Below, piece by piece: positions 33,277 to 45,420 of a stretch of DNA of 64,000 nt; the stretch's first letter is position 1, and every line of letters begins with the position of its first letter. The stretch is taken from contig OY744604.1 of NCBI GenBank assembly GCA_963556255.1, forward strand, positions 75,796,736 to 75,860,735, given 5' to 3'. The notes under the pieces were generated by a model. That model saw only the letters and a program-made list of their open reading frames with translations. It searched no databases and was not told the DNA's origin. This DNA comes from Allolobophora icterica. Lineage: Eukaryota > Annelida > Clitellata > Crassiclitellata > Lumbricidae. A program made the translations under genes and the position numbers.

Positions 33277-33790
33277 CTACTTTCCGGACTGAAAGTGCCG
33301 AGAACTAAGCCATAAGTAACGGTTGCCATTTCCATTGACCACCATGATGATCCGCCCACCCAGGAAAGAAAGAACCCACTCCAATAACTGGTTAACAACT
33401 GCACAGGATATGCTTAGTCTAGACGGCAGGATGTTGTGAACCATGTTGTAAAAAGGAGTATTCAAGTGCTGGAGTATGTGCAGAGCGACAAGTCCGATGT
33501 CGCAGAAATCAGAGATAAGCCTCCAAAGAGCTGTTTCAATTGAATGACCTTTTCTGAAGCCTGATTTTAACTCTGCCATAGGTTGCAGTATTCTAGCTCT
33601 CGCAGCAGCTGTTGTATAATTTCTTTCTTAATCATCTTGGAAAATTTTGAGGCTATGAATGGACCCGTACTGTTTGATGATATCTGTGTCCATCCCAGGC
33701 ATCTTGATTGTTGGACGCATCTCTAAGCCAATGAGGAACCGCAGAGTTCTACCAGAAATTAGAACAGCTCATCGATAAACCTTGTCACCT
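33277..33790 (-). pseudogene. CR1/L2-like LINE reverse-transcriptase fragment
   Basis: The minus strand encodes 'MAELKSGFRKGHSIETAL', 'ILPSRLSIS' and 'LLEWVLSFLGGR', the RT 2-5 region of CR1/L2-like elements (family pattern: QSGFRKGHSTETALLRL, LLxRLxxxFGV). Further upstream on the same strand the NFRPIS-like block is badly decayed. The catalytic YADD part is absent. Confidence 0.65.
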
Positions 33791-34489
33791 ATCGTCTCTC
33801 ATCATCTTTTTCTGCCAGTGCTTACGGTACTCTTCTAATAATCTGGGCACTTTTCGCTTATTAATATGTATTGTGCTCAATGACTTCAAAACTGTTGAAG
33901 TTTGCGGAGGTAGAGTTTCTATGAGTTACCTAAAATGCTCTTTGCAAAGTTAGTAGATGCCTACTGATGAGTAAGTAAATGAACAAGTTGAAAAACCTCC
34001 GAAGTTTTGTTGTTTTTAGACGAAGCGCCATTAAGCTCTCCTGCATCATCCATCTACACTAATGTACATCGTAGGAATAATATATGTCAGTGTACGTGTC
34101 TTGGCACATTGGTCTTCAACGGGATGTCTCACCTATGGTAAATTACTTAGAATAATTAAAATTGTGCAGAATCCAACTTATTCAATAGCATTCAAATCGT
34201 TAGCGTTAGAAATCAGTGCAGAGAAGTTATTGTTAGGACAAACAATTCGGAACTAGTCTGAGGTGATATCAGGATATATATGTTAGGAAGTCAGCGTAAG
34301 GGAACGACTAAGCTTAATGGTGACTACGGCACTGGTGTTAACGGTATGCCTTGGACTGGCACTGACGCACACCTAGTTTCAGATAATAAATAAATTAAGA
34401 AAATTTTCTATTGAAAACCAGACTAAATAGGAATAATAGTCAAAGTTAAATTTAGCATGATGTGAGTTAATTTAGAAAAAAGACATAAT

Positions 34490-35250
34490 AATCAAACCAG
34501 CAGATGACCTATGGCAAAATCATAATTATGCAGAAATTGAATCTGATTATTTTTCACTAAGCCATGTCGAAATATATCTTATTCACAGTGTTTATTTCTG
34601 TAAATAATATATGCAAGTAATTAATGTCCATTCGACATCGTTAGGCTATTTGCTTCAGATATATGAAAAACGTATTAAGGTAGGCCCTAATACTACAATT
34701 TTTTAAATGATATCTAAGTTGAAACAGCAGTGATCGTTTTAAGAGAAAATTGTGAAATTTATGTCTTTCATCTTTTAAATTTCTATCATGTAGAGTTTCT
34801 GTAACAGTGCAGATTTTAAGTCTGATAGATTGTTGAGGTATCGACTCCGGCGCTAATTTCCTTGATGACAGGTTTGTGTAATAATTAATAATTGATAATT
34901 AATATTAGTCAGCAAGATTTCTTAAGAATTCATTGGTCGGTTGTGTTGAGGTGTAGGTTCGGACAATAAATCTGACACTGACAATGTATATGTGTGAAAT
35001 CTGTTTAGCCATAGGTGTTTAGATGTATAAACAATAAGTGTCAACCTGTTTATGGAACCTTCCGTTTTGATTTTAATACCATCTCGAAGACTCAAACGGT
35101 GATTTGTGTGGAGTCTTGCCGCGCTTTTGATTGGGTCAATCAACACGGTGAGGACGGATTGATCTAGGGATTATCGGCGAAAATGTAAATTAAATTTTGG
35201 TCAAATATTTCTCATATGGAACAACTACGGTTAACTTTTTTTGTTTTATA
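34490..35250. repeat. Segmental duplicate of 1541-2290
   Basis: Collinear with 1541-2290 with small indels. It marks the left part of duplicon B, before the 5' flank of F-box gene B resumes at about 36960. No coding content. Between 35250 and 35900 I see nothing recognisable. Confidence 0.7.
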
Positions 35251-35907
35251 TAATTTTAACATTGATTTGAACGCTTTAAGGTTATAAAAGTGAAGGCAGT
35301 CTCAAATGCAGAACGGATTTTGAAGGACTCAAGACAGACTGCAATTCGTCGTCACAGCCAAATATCTTCTTGCGTATATTAACCTCGACTTCGATGAACT
35401 ATCCTGTCTTCCGTATCTGCTGGCGTTGGTTCAGCTACAGCAGTTTATACTTTTCAAAGTTTACAGTTATATATTCAGCTCTGTGCAGTTATATAGTACG
35501 CAGATTTGACAGTTCAATGTAGTGTGTATTTAATTAAATTAACATAGTTAGTCTTGTGAAGTTAATCGTTTCCACTGCCAAAATGAGACATAAAATATAG
35601 AAATCAAATAAGCAGAAATAAAAAAGTCAGTAGACTAGATCATCACCAGGTGCTGATTTTCTTTGCATTGTATCGCAACGTTTAGTATAAGAAACTGCTA
35701 ATATCTGGCATATTTATTGATTAATTTAAAATTGATGCAAACCAGCTCCTTCAAACTCGACTCACTCGGGACATTATTCAACGCTGCGTTTTCCATTTAC
35801 AAGACCAGAAAAAAGCAGTTGTTCGTGTATTATATACCCGGAAGATGAAGTAAGCTGCCTAAGTATGAAATATAATTAAATCTTTGTTGGACTTTAAATG
35901 CCACCTA

Positions 35908-35989
<82 letters not shown>

Positions 35990-35990
35990 A

Positions 35991-36074
<84 letters not shown>

Positions 36075-36075
36075 T
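35908..36075. repeat. (ATC)n microsatellite
   Basis: About 55 near-perfect ATC triplets with a single ACA interruption near 35990. All long Ile, His, Met and Asp homopolymer frames here are artefacts. It is followed by (TTGTAA)n that forms the tail of the LINE at 36088. Confidence 0.95.
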
Positions 36076-36087
36076 GTAATTGTAATT

Positions 36088-36625
36088 GTAATTGTAATTG
36101 AACATTTATATAGCGCCACCCAAATCAGCGGCGCTCTCGACCCGTATCACTTTCAGAACCTGCAAAAAGAAAGGGTTTCAAGCGTCTACGGAACTGAAGA
36201 GGAGAGAGGACAAGAAGCTCTTGGCGGAGGGACTGGAGAAGACTGTTCCAGGCTGAAGGACCCACATAAGCAAAGCTTCTGGATTGGGCCGTGGAGGAGT
36301 GCATACGCGGAACAACCATAAGGCCACGGGTCGAGAATCGCAAGGAGGCCCTCTCAGGCAGGGGTGCAGAAATTCATTAGGTAAGACGGAGCAGACCCAG
36401 TGAGGCAGTTGCGCACGAGGGTGATGGTTTTGAACTGAATTCTCTGTTGGGCAGGAATCCAGTGGAGGGAGTCACGAATAAGGCAGAGATGTGGGCAAAC
36501 TTAGGAATATCACCTATAAGCCGAGCATAAGCATTGAGGATAGACTGAAGTTTGTGCATATTGGAGGATGAAAGGCCAGTGTACACAGCATTACCAAAGT
36601 CAACCCGAGTGCAGATCAAGGCGTG
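36088..36625 (-). pseudogene. CR1/L2-like LINE 3' end with microsatellite tail
   Basis: Minus-strand frames: 'CTRVDFGNAVYTGLSSS' and 'QSILNAYARLIGDIPKFAH', then after a gap 'SFAYVGPSAWNSLLQSLR' and 'FRRRLKPFLFAG'. This is the whole C-terminal part of the LINE ORF with frameshifts. It is followed by GGCGCTATATAAATG and a (TTACAA)n tail continuing into the ATC repeat. Confidence 0.75.
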
Positions 36626-36759
36626 GTCGTGACGCGTGATGACTGTGAGATTACTAACCTCCGCGTCGAGCCTCCATTCATTTCTATCATGACACTGACA
36701 TCTTCTTCTCTTCAGGGTGCCATTCCTCTGCTCCCCGCCTACTCTGCCCTTCGCCTGTC

Positions 36760-36821
36760 CTCCTCCTCCTGCTCCTCCTCCTGTTCCTGCTCCTCCTCCT
36801 CATCATCAACATCAACAACAA

Positions 36822-36919
<98 letters not shown>

Positions 36920-36921
36920 GG
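36760..36921. repeat. (TCC)n then (ATC)n microsatellite
   Basis: A CTCCTC-rich lead-in followed by about 30 ATC triplets. Frames with long Ser, His or Met runs are artefacts. Confidence 0.93.
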
Positions 36922-36959
36922 AACTGTAAATTTTCACTCTCCACAACACATTTCCAGCT

Positions 36960-37860
36960 ATTTCTGAAGCCTCTTGTGCAAAAACAAAAGAAGCTGGCTC
37001 GTCGCATACCAAGATTTGTAAGTTCTTATGAAGTGACCACGTATGGTGCAGAGGTCATCTGAAAACATTCATATGAAAACAATTTAGACTGGAATCACTG
37101 GATGTGAATAGTAGGCCTATGTTTTGCAACAGCTTAGTGTACGTTTAATAGTCTCAGATTTCGCTGCCGCTCCTGAGATACTTAAGTCCTACAGAATTAA
37201 ACACTTGAAATTTCCAAGTTAATGTATGATTGTACTCACGCATACAATCTTTACCGCGTGGCCACCGCTATGATTTTAGTGAAAATCATAGTCGCTGGCA
37301 TTTCCACGCGCTTCTCGTCAGAGACATCAAAAATTGTACATTCAAGATCCCAACAGCACACCGTCTGTTGCCAAGAATATCGTGACTTGAAGCTTCTTAA
37401 ATCGGGCACTTAGGCCTATACTTCGAATATGTGACCCTTGCAGCATCAGTAGGCATCTTGAATCTCTGAACTCACAATTCTTCGAACAGTTTACAATCGT
37501 GAAAAAAAGTTAGAATCGCACATAGTGTCTGCCGTTTTAGGTTTTCCTGATCCAACTAGCCTACTGTAGGCCTAACTCTTTACAACAACGATGTTGTAAA
37601 ATGTGAGCGTTTGTTATGCATTGATAATAGGCCACTTATACCTGCAGAAGCCTTGTCAAAGTGAGGTCAACACTCTCTTAAGGAGCCAGAAAAACATGGG
37701 GAGGGCAGAATGAGGTAGACAGGTTTTGCAACCTGCAAGAACCTCGAAAAAGTCAGCTAACGTGCTTGGCGAATACTTGGCCAGCAGCGGGTTTTGAAGC
37801 GTGCTTTAAACGGAGAAATGCATCTTTATGACAAAAAGAATAGTTAGCTCGAGAGCATCT
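36960..37860. repeat. 5' flank of duplicon B (matches 61957-62560 and 2330-2900)
   Basis: TTTAGACTGGAATCACTGGATGTGAA, GTGGCCACCGCTATGA and TTCGAACAGTTTACAATCGTGA recur at 62053, 62284 and 62505 (last with minor changes). The block then jumps to the CRE region at about 37860, lacking the counterpart of 2900-4310. No gene in it. Confidence 0.7.
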
Positions 37861-37931
37861 CTGATGTGTTTTCTTGAAAAGACGCTATAGAAAAAAAACA
37901 GTTACCATTATAATTTTAATTGCCTTCTGCG

Positions 37932-37939
37932 TGACGTCA
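37932..37939. promoter_or_regulatory. CRE (TGACGTCA) upstream of F-box gene B
   Basis: Same palindrome as before gene A, 263 bp before the ATG, in the shared context CTGCGTGACGTCA. Confidence 0.6.
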
Positions 37940-38194
37940 TAATATGGCCTTAAGACATCCTTATTAGTGTAGAATCGCGTGTTAAAGCTTCGATTCCTTC
38001 CCTCAATCATGAGATTCGTTTTGACATTTTTGTTTTAGGTGGCTTACTTTAACAATCGTACTTTACTTTAGACTGTTCTTCTGTTTCGATTTGCTCAACA
38101 TTTGCTACAATCGATTTGTGTTTCGAGCAAAATATTGATGTTGATTGTGGCTAGAGACAACGTCTGTTCTTCTGCAGATCTCTGCACTTAAGAC

Positions 38195-41100
38195 ATGTCG
38201 AAGAAACGAAAATCACCTGAATCCAGTGATGACGAACCAACGAATGAAGGCTCAGATCGTAAGTTAATGCTGAGAAATTTTAATAGTTTTCCTACGCTTT
38301 AAAGTTATTGTTTCCTGCCAGTTTTCTTTGGAATACTTAGCAATGCTGGTCAGAACTATGGTACGTAGCCAGTTTCCTAACAGTTTCTCTTTGTTTACTG
38401 TATTCAGCAAGCTCTTGTCTCAGAAATGCTTCCTCTCTGGAAACCCCTTTGATTTGGTTTGGCTTCCTGGATATCGGACTTGGACCTCCTTTGGACTACT
38501 CTCTGGAACCCCCTCTGATTTGGTTTGGCCTTCTGGAGACCGGACTCGGACCTCTTTTGGACTACTCTCTGGAAACCCCTCTGATCTGACGCAGCGCTCG
38601 TGAATAGGCTGGTGTCCTTCGCTTGGCCTTCGAGTGGCGCTTTAGAAGTTTGGAGAATACGATTACGATTACGATTACTCGCTATGATGCTATACAAATA
38701 ACTATGCTCTCCCGAGATCTGGCTATCTAACTACTTACATCTCCAACATCTCCGAAATACAAATGTCTTAATTAATTCGTAGTAACTTCTCTTTTTGTAT
38801 ATAATTTGTTATATTGTTTACTAATATGTTTAAGAGGTACAGCGTTATGCGTTTGCTAGTGTTTAGCAAAAAGAAAATACTTACTTACTTTACATAGCTA
38901 TAATATAACCTCGTAATACAAAATACAATTTACTTGCCTAAACTGTAGCATAGAACTCAATGCAAGAATTCATTTTTTTGTAGCGGCATTCCGACAAGGT
39001 GACAATACTAAACGTGCAAAACTCGCGTCATTGAGTGACACGACGGTTAGCTACATTGCATTCAGCTTCAAGTCAAAAATCTTTTTAAATTAAACTTTAT
39101 AAATTGCTTGATGAGTTTGGTATATACACCGACATTTTCTATGCTTTGTCTTTAGTCAGTTAGTTTTATTAGCACTTGAAATTCATCATATTTTACACAA
39201 AGACAAAAGTTTATGTATAAAACGCGTGATATCTCAAAATGAGATCGATTTTAAACTCAGAAAACATATTAGACCTATTTCAGCGATCTCTGTTTCTTCT
39301 TACTAGGTATTACGTTCATTACGTGATTCTTCGATAGGGGCTTTCGGCATGCTATGTGTTTACTTACTTTCTCACTAAGAAATATATTTTTTGGAGAAAT
39401 CTGGACAAAATTTGTCTGAATAAAGTAATAATTCGAATGCATCTTATGAAACTTGACATAGCTAGGTGCGGTTTTTTTTTTAACTAACCTTGTGGTAAAT
39501 TTCTGAATTCACCATTTAACCACCGTCAGCTTGTGAGTAAGAATGAAGTCTCGTGATGATGCATCCATTTTTTTCAAGATTTAAGTGAACTTAACCTGTA
39601 AACGTAGGTCGATGCTCATTTGAATTGCTGTGGTGTTTAAAGTTCGCTAAAAAGGTCCTTGCATTTCGTATACTTTGTGCTGAGAAGGTCTAAAGTGTGT
39701 AAACAGATGTGATATGTTGTCATTTTTTTACCTATAGTTGCAAGATCTACCGATCGAGCTAATTGAGTGCATCCTCATTAACGCCATTGTCATGGAAGTG
39801 AAAGGTATGAAGCTGGCCAAAAGTGTGTGGAAGGAAAAAGCTGATCTTGTGATAAGTAGACTCAGAACTGTCTGTTCTCAATGGAGCAGCATCCTTACGA
39901 CCAACGCCTTTCGAAATGCACTCTACAGGACTCTAGACGATATTGGTTAGTACATTAATTTTCTAACTTAAAAGGAATTTATCATTATATCTATGATGAA
40001 TTCTTTGATTCATCACCACCACTATCACCACCACCACATTGGTCGTAATTTTTAATGCGATTTTGTTCGAGAAGTTGTCACCAAAGATTTTGAGGATATT
40101 ACTAGTAACTATATACGGTGGTGAGTGGTCTATTTCTCGAGCAATTAATGCAGTGTGATCTTCGATTTCTTTCCGTTCTCTCCTATTTAGCATTGCACTG
40201 ATGTCGCTTAAAATGATTTGCAACAACCTCAGTCATTAATTTCCTCATTATGTGTCCACTATAACTACGTGTTAACGTTTCGTGTTTACTTTAAGTTTCA
40301 AGTTTAATTTGCATACTACTTGACACTTGAAGTAGATTGCATTGGACGTAACGTAGTCAATTTTCTATCTTGTTTTCACATATAATTGCATGTAAATGAT
40401 AATTCTAAGCCGTCTTTTGAAAAAATCTGTTTATCACCGGCCACTATTTTCCGCCATTTATATGACATAGTGATAATTTTGTTAGCTCAAAGGACGATTC
40501 GTATGGAAATTTTGCATCAATCTCCACTCCAGATTGACGTCCTAGAGATGACTACCATGAGAGATGAAATATTTATGATCTACTGGCAACATTATCCAGA
40601 CTTAACTATTAATGTGTACGACCGAAACAATATGGCGAAGGTGAAGGATGTCATTCCGCTACCAGAAATAGCATGGCCGGTATGGATGACAGCATGCAGC
40701 GTTTCAAACTGCCTGTATGTACTGCAGGGAGGAAAATGGAGTAACGGTTACGCTAGAATCATACGCATTACAAGAGATGCTGAACACCAGTTTAATATTA
40801 CACCATTCATCAATGATGTGCGGATGCCAAATCCTTTGCCTAGTCTATCAGTGGCTCCAGATGGTAGTTTAATGTTTTCAAGTCAGGAAAAAGATCAACT
40901 TCCAGTGATAAGTATTTACAACGCGAATGGTTCCTTGCTGCATCAAATCAGGATACGCTCAGATATTCCGGAGATCTCCAACATAATTCCAAAATCAAAT
41001 GGAAACCTTGTCTTGGTTTCAACTGACAAACAAACGAGAACAACATTAAGGGAGATCGACATGGCTGGCACTATTCTACGCCAATTTAAGTCATCAAAGT

Positions 41101-41372
41101 CATCATATCATCCACTTTTTCCCAACAAGGCCTGTCATGCAGATGTGTATGGACGCATGTTGCTAAGCTGGAGGCTCAACATAATCGAGCTGTTTGATTC
41201 TGAATTGAATCTCCTTGATTTTGCTGGTTCGCAGATGGATGAGGCGAACAGGTGCGTCATTCGCTTTAAACTTTTGCACTATAATAGCGAGAGGAATGAG
41301 GTCCTTGCTATTGTAAATGATAGTGATTGTCGGAACGGAGTTTTAACTATCTTCCGTTTCATAGAAGAATGA
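38195..41372 (+). CDS. F-box-like / beta-propeller-like protein, copy B (4 exons)
   Basis: Exons: 38195-38258, 38984-39045, 39738-39945 and 40486-41372, total 1221 nt, 406 residues. Intron phases 1, 0, 1 as in gene A; the in-frame TAA before the ATG is conserved. N-terminus 'MSKKRKSPESSDDE'; F-box-like 'LQDLPIELIECIL' to 'TVCSQWSSIL' (residues 43-111); propeller-like domain 112-406 with 'INVYDRNNMAKVKDVIPLPE' and 'LNIIELFDSELNLLDF'. It is closest to gene A. Most differences fall in a few loop-like stretches of exon 4 (around 40580-40880) and there is one two-codon indel. Intron 1 has a 66-bp minisatellite and the 3' UTR a 65-bp minisatellite. Poly(A) signal at 42017. ORF intact. Function as in copy A, by inference. 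Confidence 0.8.
38435..38600. repeat. 66-bp minisatellite, intron 1 of gene B
   Basis: About 2.4 copies of a unit starting CTCTGGAAAC (38435, 38501, 38567), with GATTTGGTTTGG and TTTGGACTACT inside. It is absent from intron 1 of genes A and C. The unit length is a multiple of three, so it stays open in several frames by chance. Confidence 0.85.
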
Positions 41373-41416
41373 ACCATTGAAGAAATTGTCAGAGAAGTAT
41401 TAGACAATTTGTAATA

Positions 41417-41940
41417 AATAGCTTTGCAATTTCGTGTATTGTTCATATCCTAGCTTCTATTGTCTTTAGTTTCGAATAACTAATAGCTTAGTTATTTCGT
41501 GTATTGTTCATATCCTAGCTATTGTCTATTGTCTTTAGTTTCGAATAACTAACAGCTTTGTTATTTCGTGTATTGTTCATGTCCTAGCTTCTATTGTCTT
41601 TAGTTTCGAATAACTAATAGCTTTGTTATTTCGTGTATTGTTCATATCCTAGCTTCTATTGTCTTTAGTTTCGAATAACTAATAGCTTTGTTATTTCGTG
41701 TATTGTTCATATCCTAGCTTCTATTGTCTTTTGTTTCGATTTATTAATTGCTTTGTTATTTCGTGTATTGTTCATGTCCTAGCTTCTATTGTCTTTAGTT
41801 TCGAATAACTAATAGCTTTGTTATTTAGTGTATTGTTCATATTCTAGCTTCTATTGTCTTTTGTTTCGAATAACTAATAGCTTTGTTATTTCGTGTATTG
41901 TTCATATCCTAGATTCTATTGTCTTTAGTTTCGAACAACT
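41417..41940. repeat. 65-bp minisatellite in the 3' UTR of gene B (8 units)
   Basis: Units start at 41417, 41482, 41551, 41616, 41681, 41746, 41811 and 41876. The consensus contains GCTTTGTTATTTCGTG, TATTGTTCATATCCTAGC and TTTAGTTTCGAATAACT; unit 2 has a 4-bp extra. Genes A and C have one diverged copy at the same place. Removing seven units brings the stop-to-AATAAA distance of gene B (645) to about 186, close to A (181) and C (169). So the array lies within the transcript. Confidence 0.93.
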
Positions 41941-42374
41941 CTGTTAAAATACCTATTCAGTTTGAGATATTCTTTGAGAATTTGTTTACAGGATCTACTT
42001 CACTAAAAAACTAACAAATAAATTCGTTGTGTTTTCGTTCGTACGTTTTATTTTAAGAAATTCTGCCCTTCTCTCACTGATATTTTGTCAGATGGGATGT
42101 TGCTTTTCAACTTAACCCGATGTTCGGTACAATATCAATTCATTACGCAACACTTAGGCCTACCTAAGACTATTGGTTATCTGCACCAGCGGTTCTCAAC
42201 CTTTTGAGGCTACTGCATGATGTCGTCGGTTATACAAGTTTTCATATAAGCCTAAATAGGATCAAGCTGTAACACATTTTCAGTACAGAATACACTAAGT
42301 GTCCTGCTATCGGCCACACTTCCTGGCCTTCATTGCCAAACAGAACGTTGTAATATACAACGTTGTATATATAT

Positions 42375-44516
42375 TAGGGTGTCCCAACACAAACAAGAAA
42401 AAAAAGTTTTTTTGAAACTTATGACGCAGTCCCTCTAAAAAGTTTCTTTATGATCCCATAAGTACATCTGCAAAATTTTATGACATTTAAAAAATATTTA
42501 GAGGTCCCCCAAGGCACTCAGAATTAGGGTAGTTTTTCCTAAAGTACGTATGATGTCTTTGAGGCTGAAAATTGCCATAGGATCAGACTTTGATCCCATA
42601 ATAACAAGCTTAGTACCATTAGAAAGCTCTTAAATGGTACAACATACAAACAATGTCAACATAATATAACCTTATTGTATATGTGAATAAAGTTTCAAGT
42701 ATGAAGAAGACAGAAAACATGCAAAATCGAGATTTCTTGGCTTCAGTTGTATTTTGCAATAGTTTTACATAAATTTCCCAATAATATTATTCATGACGAT
42801 CCTAGCTTCTCTAGTCAACGAAATAGGCTGCTTAACATCTTCAGCAGTGCTTTCTAAGGTACCATTCACCGTCAACAAAACATTTTCGTAGTGAAGCTGT
42901 CAAGCAAACCAAGGATGACTTTCAAGCCTGTAAATCTGTTGTGCACTGGGAGGCAAGCTGCTATCTATGACACCACTGCAGTAGACGTGGACAAAGTGGA
43001 CAGAATGCCAGTCCTGATTTCTTCTCTAGTTGACGGAAGTATTAATACTTCTGGGTGTGCCAAAGTTGGCCTCTGAGTCAGGACAGGCAGCAGTGATAGC
43101 AGTTCTGGACCTTTTGAAGTCATGGCAGAGCGATTTCCTATCAGCATGTACTTTGACACAACGGCCTCAAACACCGGCAAAGTTAATGGAGCCTGCACTC
43201 TTCTAGAGACAGCCATCAGTCACAATCTGCTGTGGATGGCTTGTCGACATGAAATGTTTGAGGTCCTGTTGTCTAATGCATTCGTACTGTGCCTTAATAA
43301 AGTTTGTCCATCCACTGGGCCTGACATTCTGTTCTTCAACTGATTTAGAGATAAATGGTCCGACCGGCTCCACCATAAACCCAAGCCCTTTTGATGAAAA
43401 CTCTGTTCTCTAGTTGATGGCCTGTGAATTACAGGGCATCTAACGTTTCAACAGATTTGTAGTCAACACCTACAACCACTCGTGGTTCTCATGTCGAGTC
43501 ACTGCTGATGCTGCTGCTCTGTAGACACAGGACTGAAGATGATACAGCGTCATTCTTGGTACCTAAGCCAAGAGCTAGCGAACACCTGTCTCTTCTCTCA
43601 GCATCTGTCTTCTGAAGAGAAAGCACAGCTTATCTCAATCAATGAAAGATGATCGAGGATTGCATGTGGTTCAGTCTCTTCCCCGCACAATAACGGAATT
43701 ATCTATTTCTCGAAGCTTCTTCCGAGCTAACGCCATCGACGGCAGTTTTCTCGATATTCCAGTTGCAGAGTTGCTCGAAAGCCAATCACATAAAATCGTT
43801 TGTGAATTTGTTAATAACTTGGCATGTGTGAATGAGAGTGCTGAACGTTGTGTTGCCCTTATACAGTATGTGTACAGTATGTAACAGTATGTATAATTGT
43901 ATACAGTATGTAACAGTATGTATACAGTATGTAACAGTATGTTCAACAATAACGAAGAACAGAAACAGTTTCTTCTACAAGTTGTTGAAGTTGCTGACAT
44001 AGGCAAGACTTTTCTAAGTGCAATCATGTAGATATGTAGAATGTGGATTGTAGAAATGATGAAGAATTAGCAGATGAAGGTATGGAGGAGCTGAAACCAG
44101 GGCTTGTTGCAATATAAAAGATTTGTTCTGATGATTGCTCCTAACTATTAGTGGTAAAAACTGATATTGCAAAAGTCAAAAAATCTTAAGTTTTGTTTAA
44201 TTTTTGTACTATTTGATCGTAAAACCATACATATAATATCCAATAAAGTTACATACTTGTAGATTCTACTATTTAAGTGCTTTCCAATGGTGTTTAACAT
44301 GTTATCATGGGATCCAAGATTCATGTCTAAAACCGTTTAGACAATGGACACGTCGGGCGCAAATAATGGCAAAATGGGGAAAATTTGAGGGTCTTGGGGG
44401 ACCCCTAAATATATTTTAAATGTCATAAAATTTTAAAGGTGTTATTATGGGACCATAAAGAAACTTTTCAGAGGGACTGCATATAAAAATTCAGCAAAAA
44501 ATATTTTTGGGACACC

Positions 44517-44519
<3 letters not shown>
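42375..44519 (+). mobile_element. hAT-like DNA transposon, second copy of the family
   Basis: Terminal inverted repeats of at least 130 bp with mismatches: TAGGGTGTCCC at the left, GGGACACCCTA at the right, and internally AAGTTTCTTTATG and TTTATGACATTTAAA in both arms. Flanking ATATATAT on both sides fits an 8-bp duplication but lies in TA repeats, so is not decisive. It encloses a decayed transposase-like gene (42880-44035) of the same family as the element at 11095. Confidence 0.78.
42880..44035 (+). pseudogene. hAT-like transposase, middle and C-terminal part
   Basis: Fragments in changing frames: 'DKVDRMPVLISSL', 'FDTTASNTGKVNGACTLLE', 'LLWMACRHEMFEVLLSNAF', 'CPSTGPDILFF' and 'NESAERCVALIQ'. 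The order matches an uncharacterised, widely dispersed animal protein family that I take to be a hAT-like transposase; the D of 'FDTTASNTG' could belong to its catalytic set. A TATG/CAGTATGTAA repeat interrupts it at 43860-43940. Several stops and frameshifts, so inactive. Confidence 0.6.
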
Positions 44520-44553
<34 letters not shown>

Positions 44554-44675
44554 CCTCATTCCTATATATATACATATATATATATGTATATATATATGTA
44601 TATATATATATGTATATATATATGTATATATATGTATATATATGTATATATATATATGTATATATATATATATAG
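44520..44675. repeat. (TA)n / TATATG microsatellite
   Basis: About 155 bp of TA dinucleotides with regular TATG interruptions; Ile/Tyr-rich frames are artefacts. Confidence 0.95.
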
Positions 44676-44679
44676 CAGG

Positions 44680-45420
44680 GTCTATCATGTTTACAGCCTC
44701 TTATGTCCAAGGTAGGCCATAGTCTCTATATTCTTTTATTTCAACGTTCAATATCCCTATACATTTCCGGTTTTGTGCGCTTCTCAGACGTTTATAGACT
44801 GTAGGCTGTTTCTCGAACTCTTCTTGGCTTTCGACCGGACTCACCCTATTATTTGGATTGCAAAACGATTCTGATTAATAACGATCATCGACTGATGCCT
44901 TGAACATTTTGACAGTGAGGCTATAGAAGTTCATCGATAGGATCATAGACAACGGTATCCCGATATGAAACGTCTTTCAAAATTCTGTTGTCACGTTAGT
45001 GGAATTAAATCTCAAACAACAATGCTAAGCTGCAGGAATGCGTGCGGAGTTATATAGTTAAAGGTGACTCATTAGCTGTGTTTGATGTTTGATGACAATT
45101 CAGCTGATAAGATAGCCGACATTTTGAGAAATTGTGGCGGGTAGCTTATTAAAGAAGGCATCTAATGCCCAACTTTCACAGAAATTGCGATCTCGCGCCC
45201 ATCTGGACTCAACGGGCGGTTGCTATGCAGGTCAGCTATCTTGGAGGAGAAAAACTTCGGAAGCTTAATAAAGTGGGATTCAAGTTTTGCCAATCTGTGG
45301 CTGTCAACTTCGATTTTGTCCGGCGATTAACTAATCGCTTGAGATCGCAAACGGCTGATCAGTTGAAAGTCACCTCTTTGGTCAATTATATCTGTCGACT
45401 TCCATTACGATAGTCAGCGG
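44680..45420. other. Intergenic, nothing recognised
   Basis: An 82-codon frame at 45165-45413 has no domain or splice signal that I can support. Confidence 0.35.

Noticed and set aside
34020..34137. Third exon of the + strand Ig gene
   Set aside because: Acceptor is good and the frame is open, but the donor phase (2) disagrees with the other Ig exons and there is no domain; mentioned only as a possibility.
35859..36321. Poly-Met, poly-Ile, poly-His and poly-Asp frames
   Set aside because: Translation of an (ATC)n microsatellite in all frames.
36623..37007. Ser-, His- and Met-run frames
   Set aside because: Second (ATC)n tract with TCC lead-in; no independent coding evidence.
41417..41940. 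CRISPR-like array of regular repeats
   Set aside because: The 65-bp units are contiguous with no variable spacers, lie in a eukaryotic 3' UTR, and have single-copy homologues beside the paralogues.
44468..44722. Ile/Tyr-rich frames on both strands
   Set aside because: TA/TATG simple repeat.
45165..45413. 82-codon frame as a gene
   Set aside because: No domain, no splice sites and no paralogue in the window.
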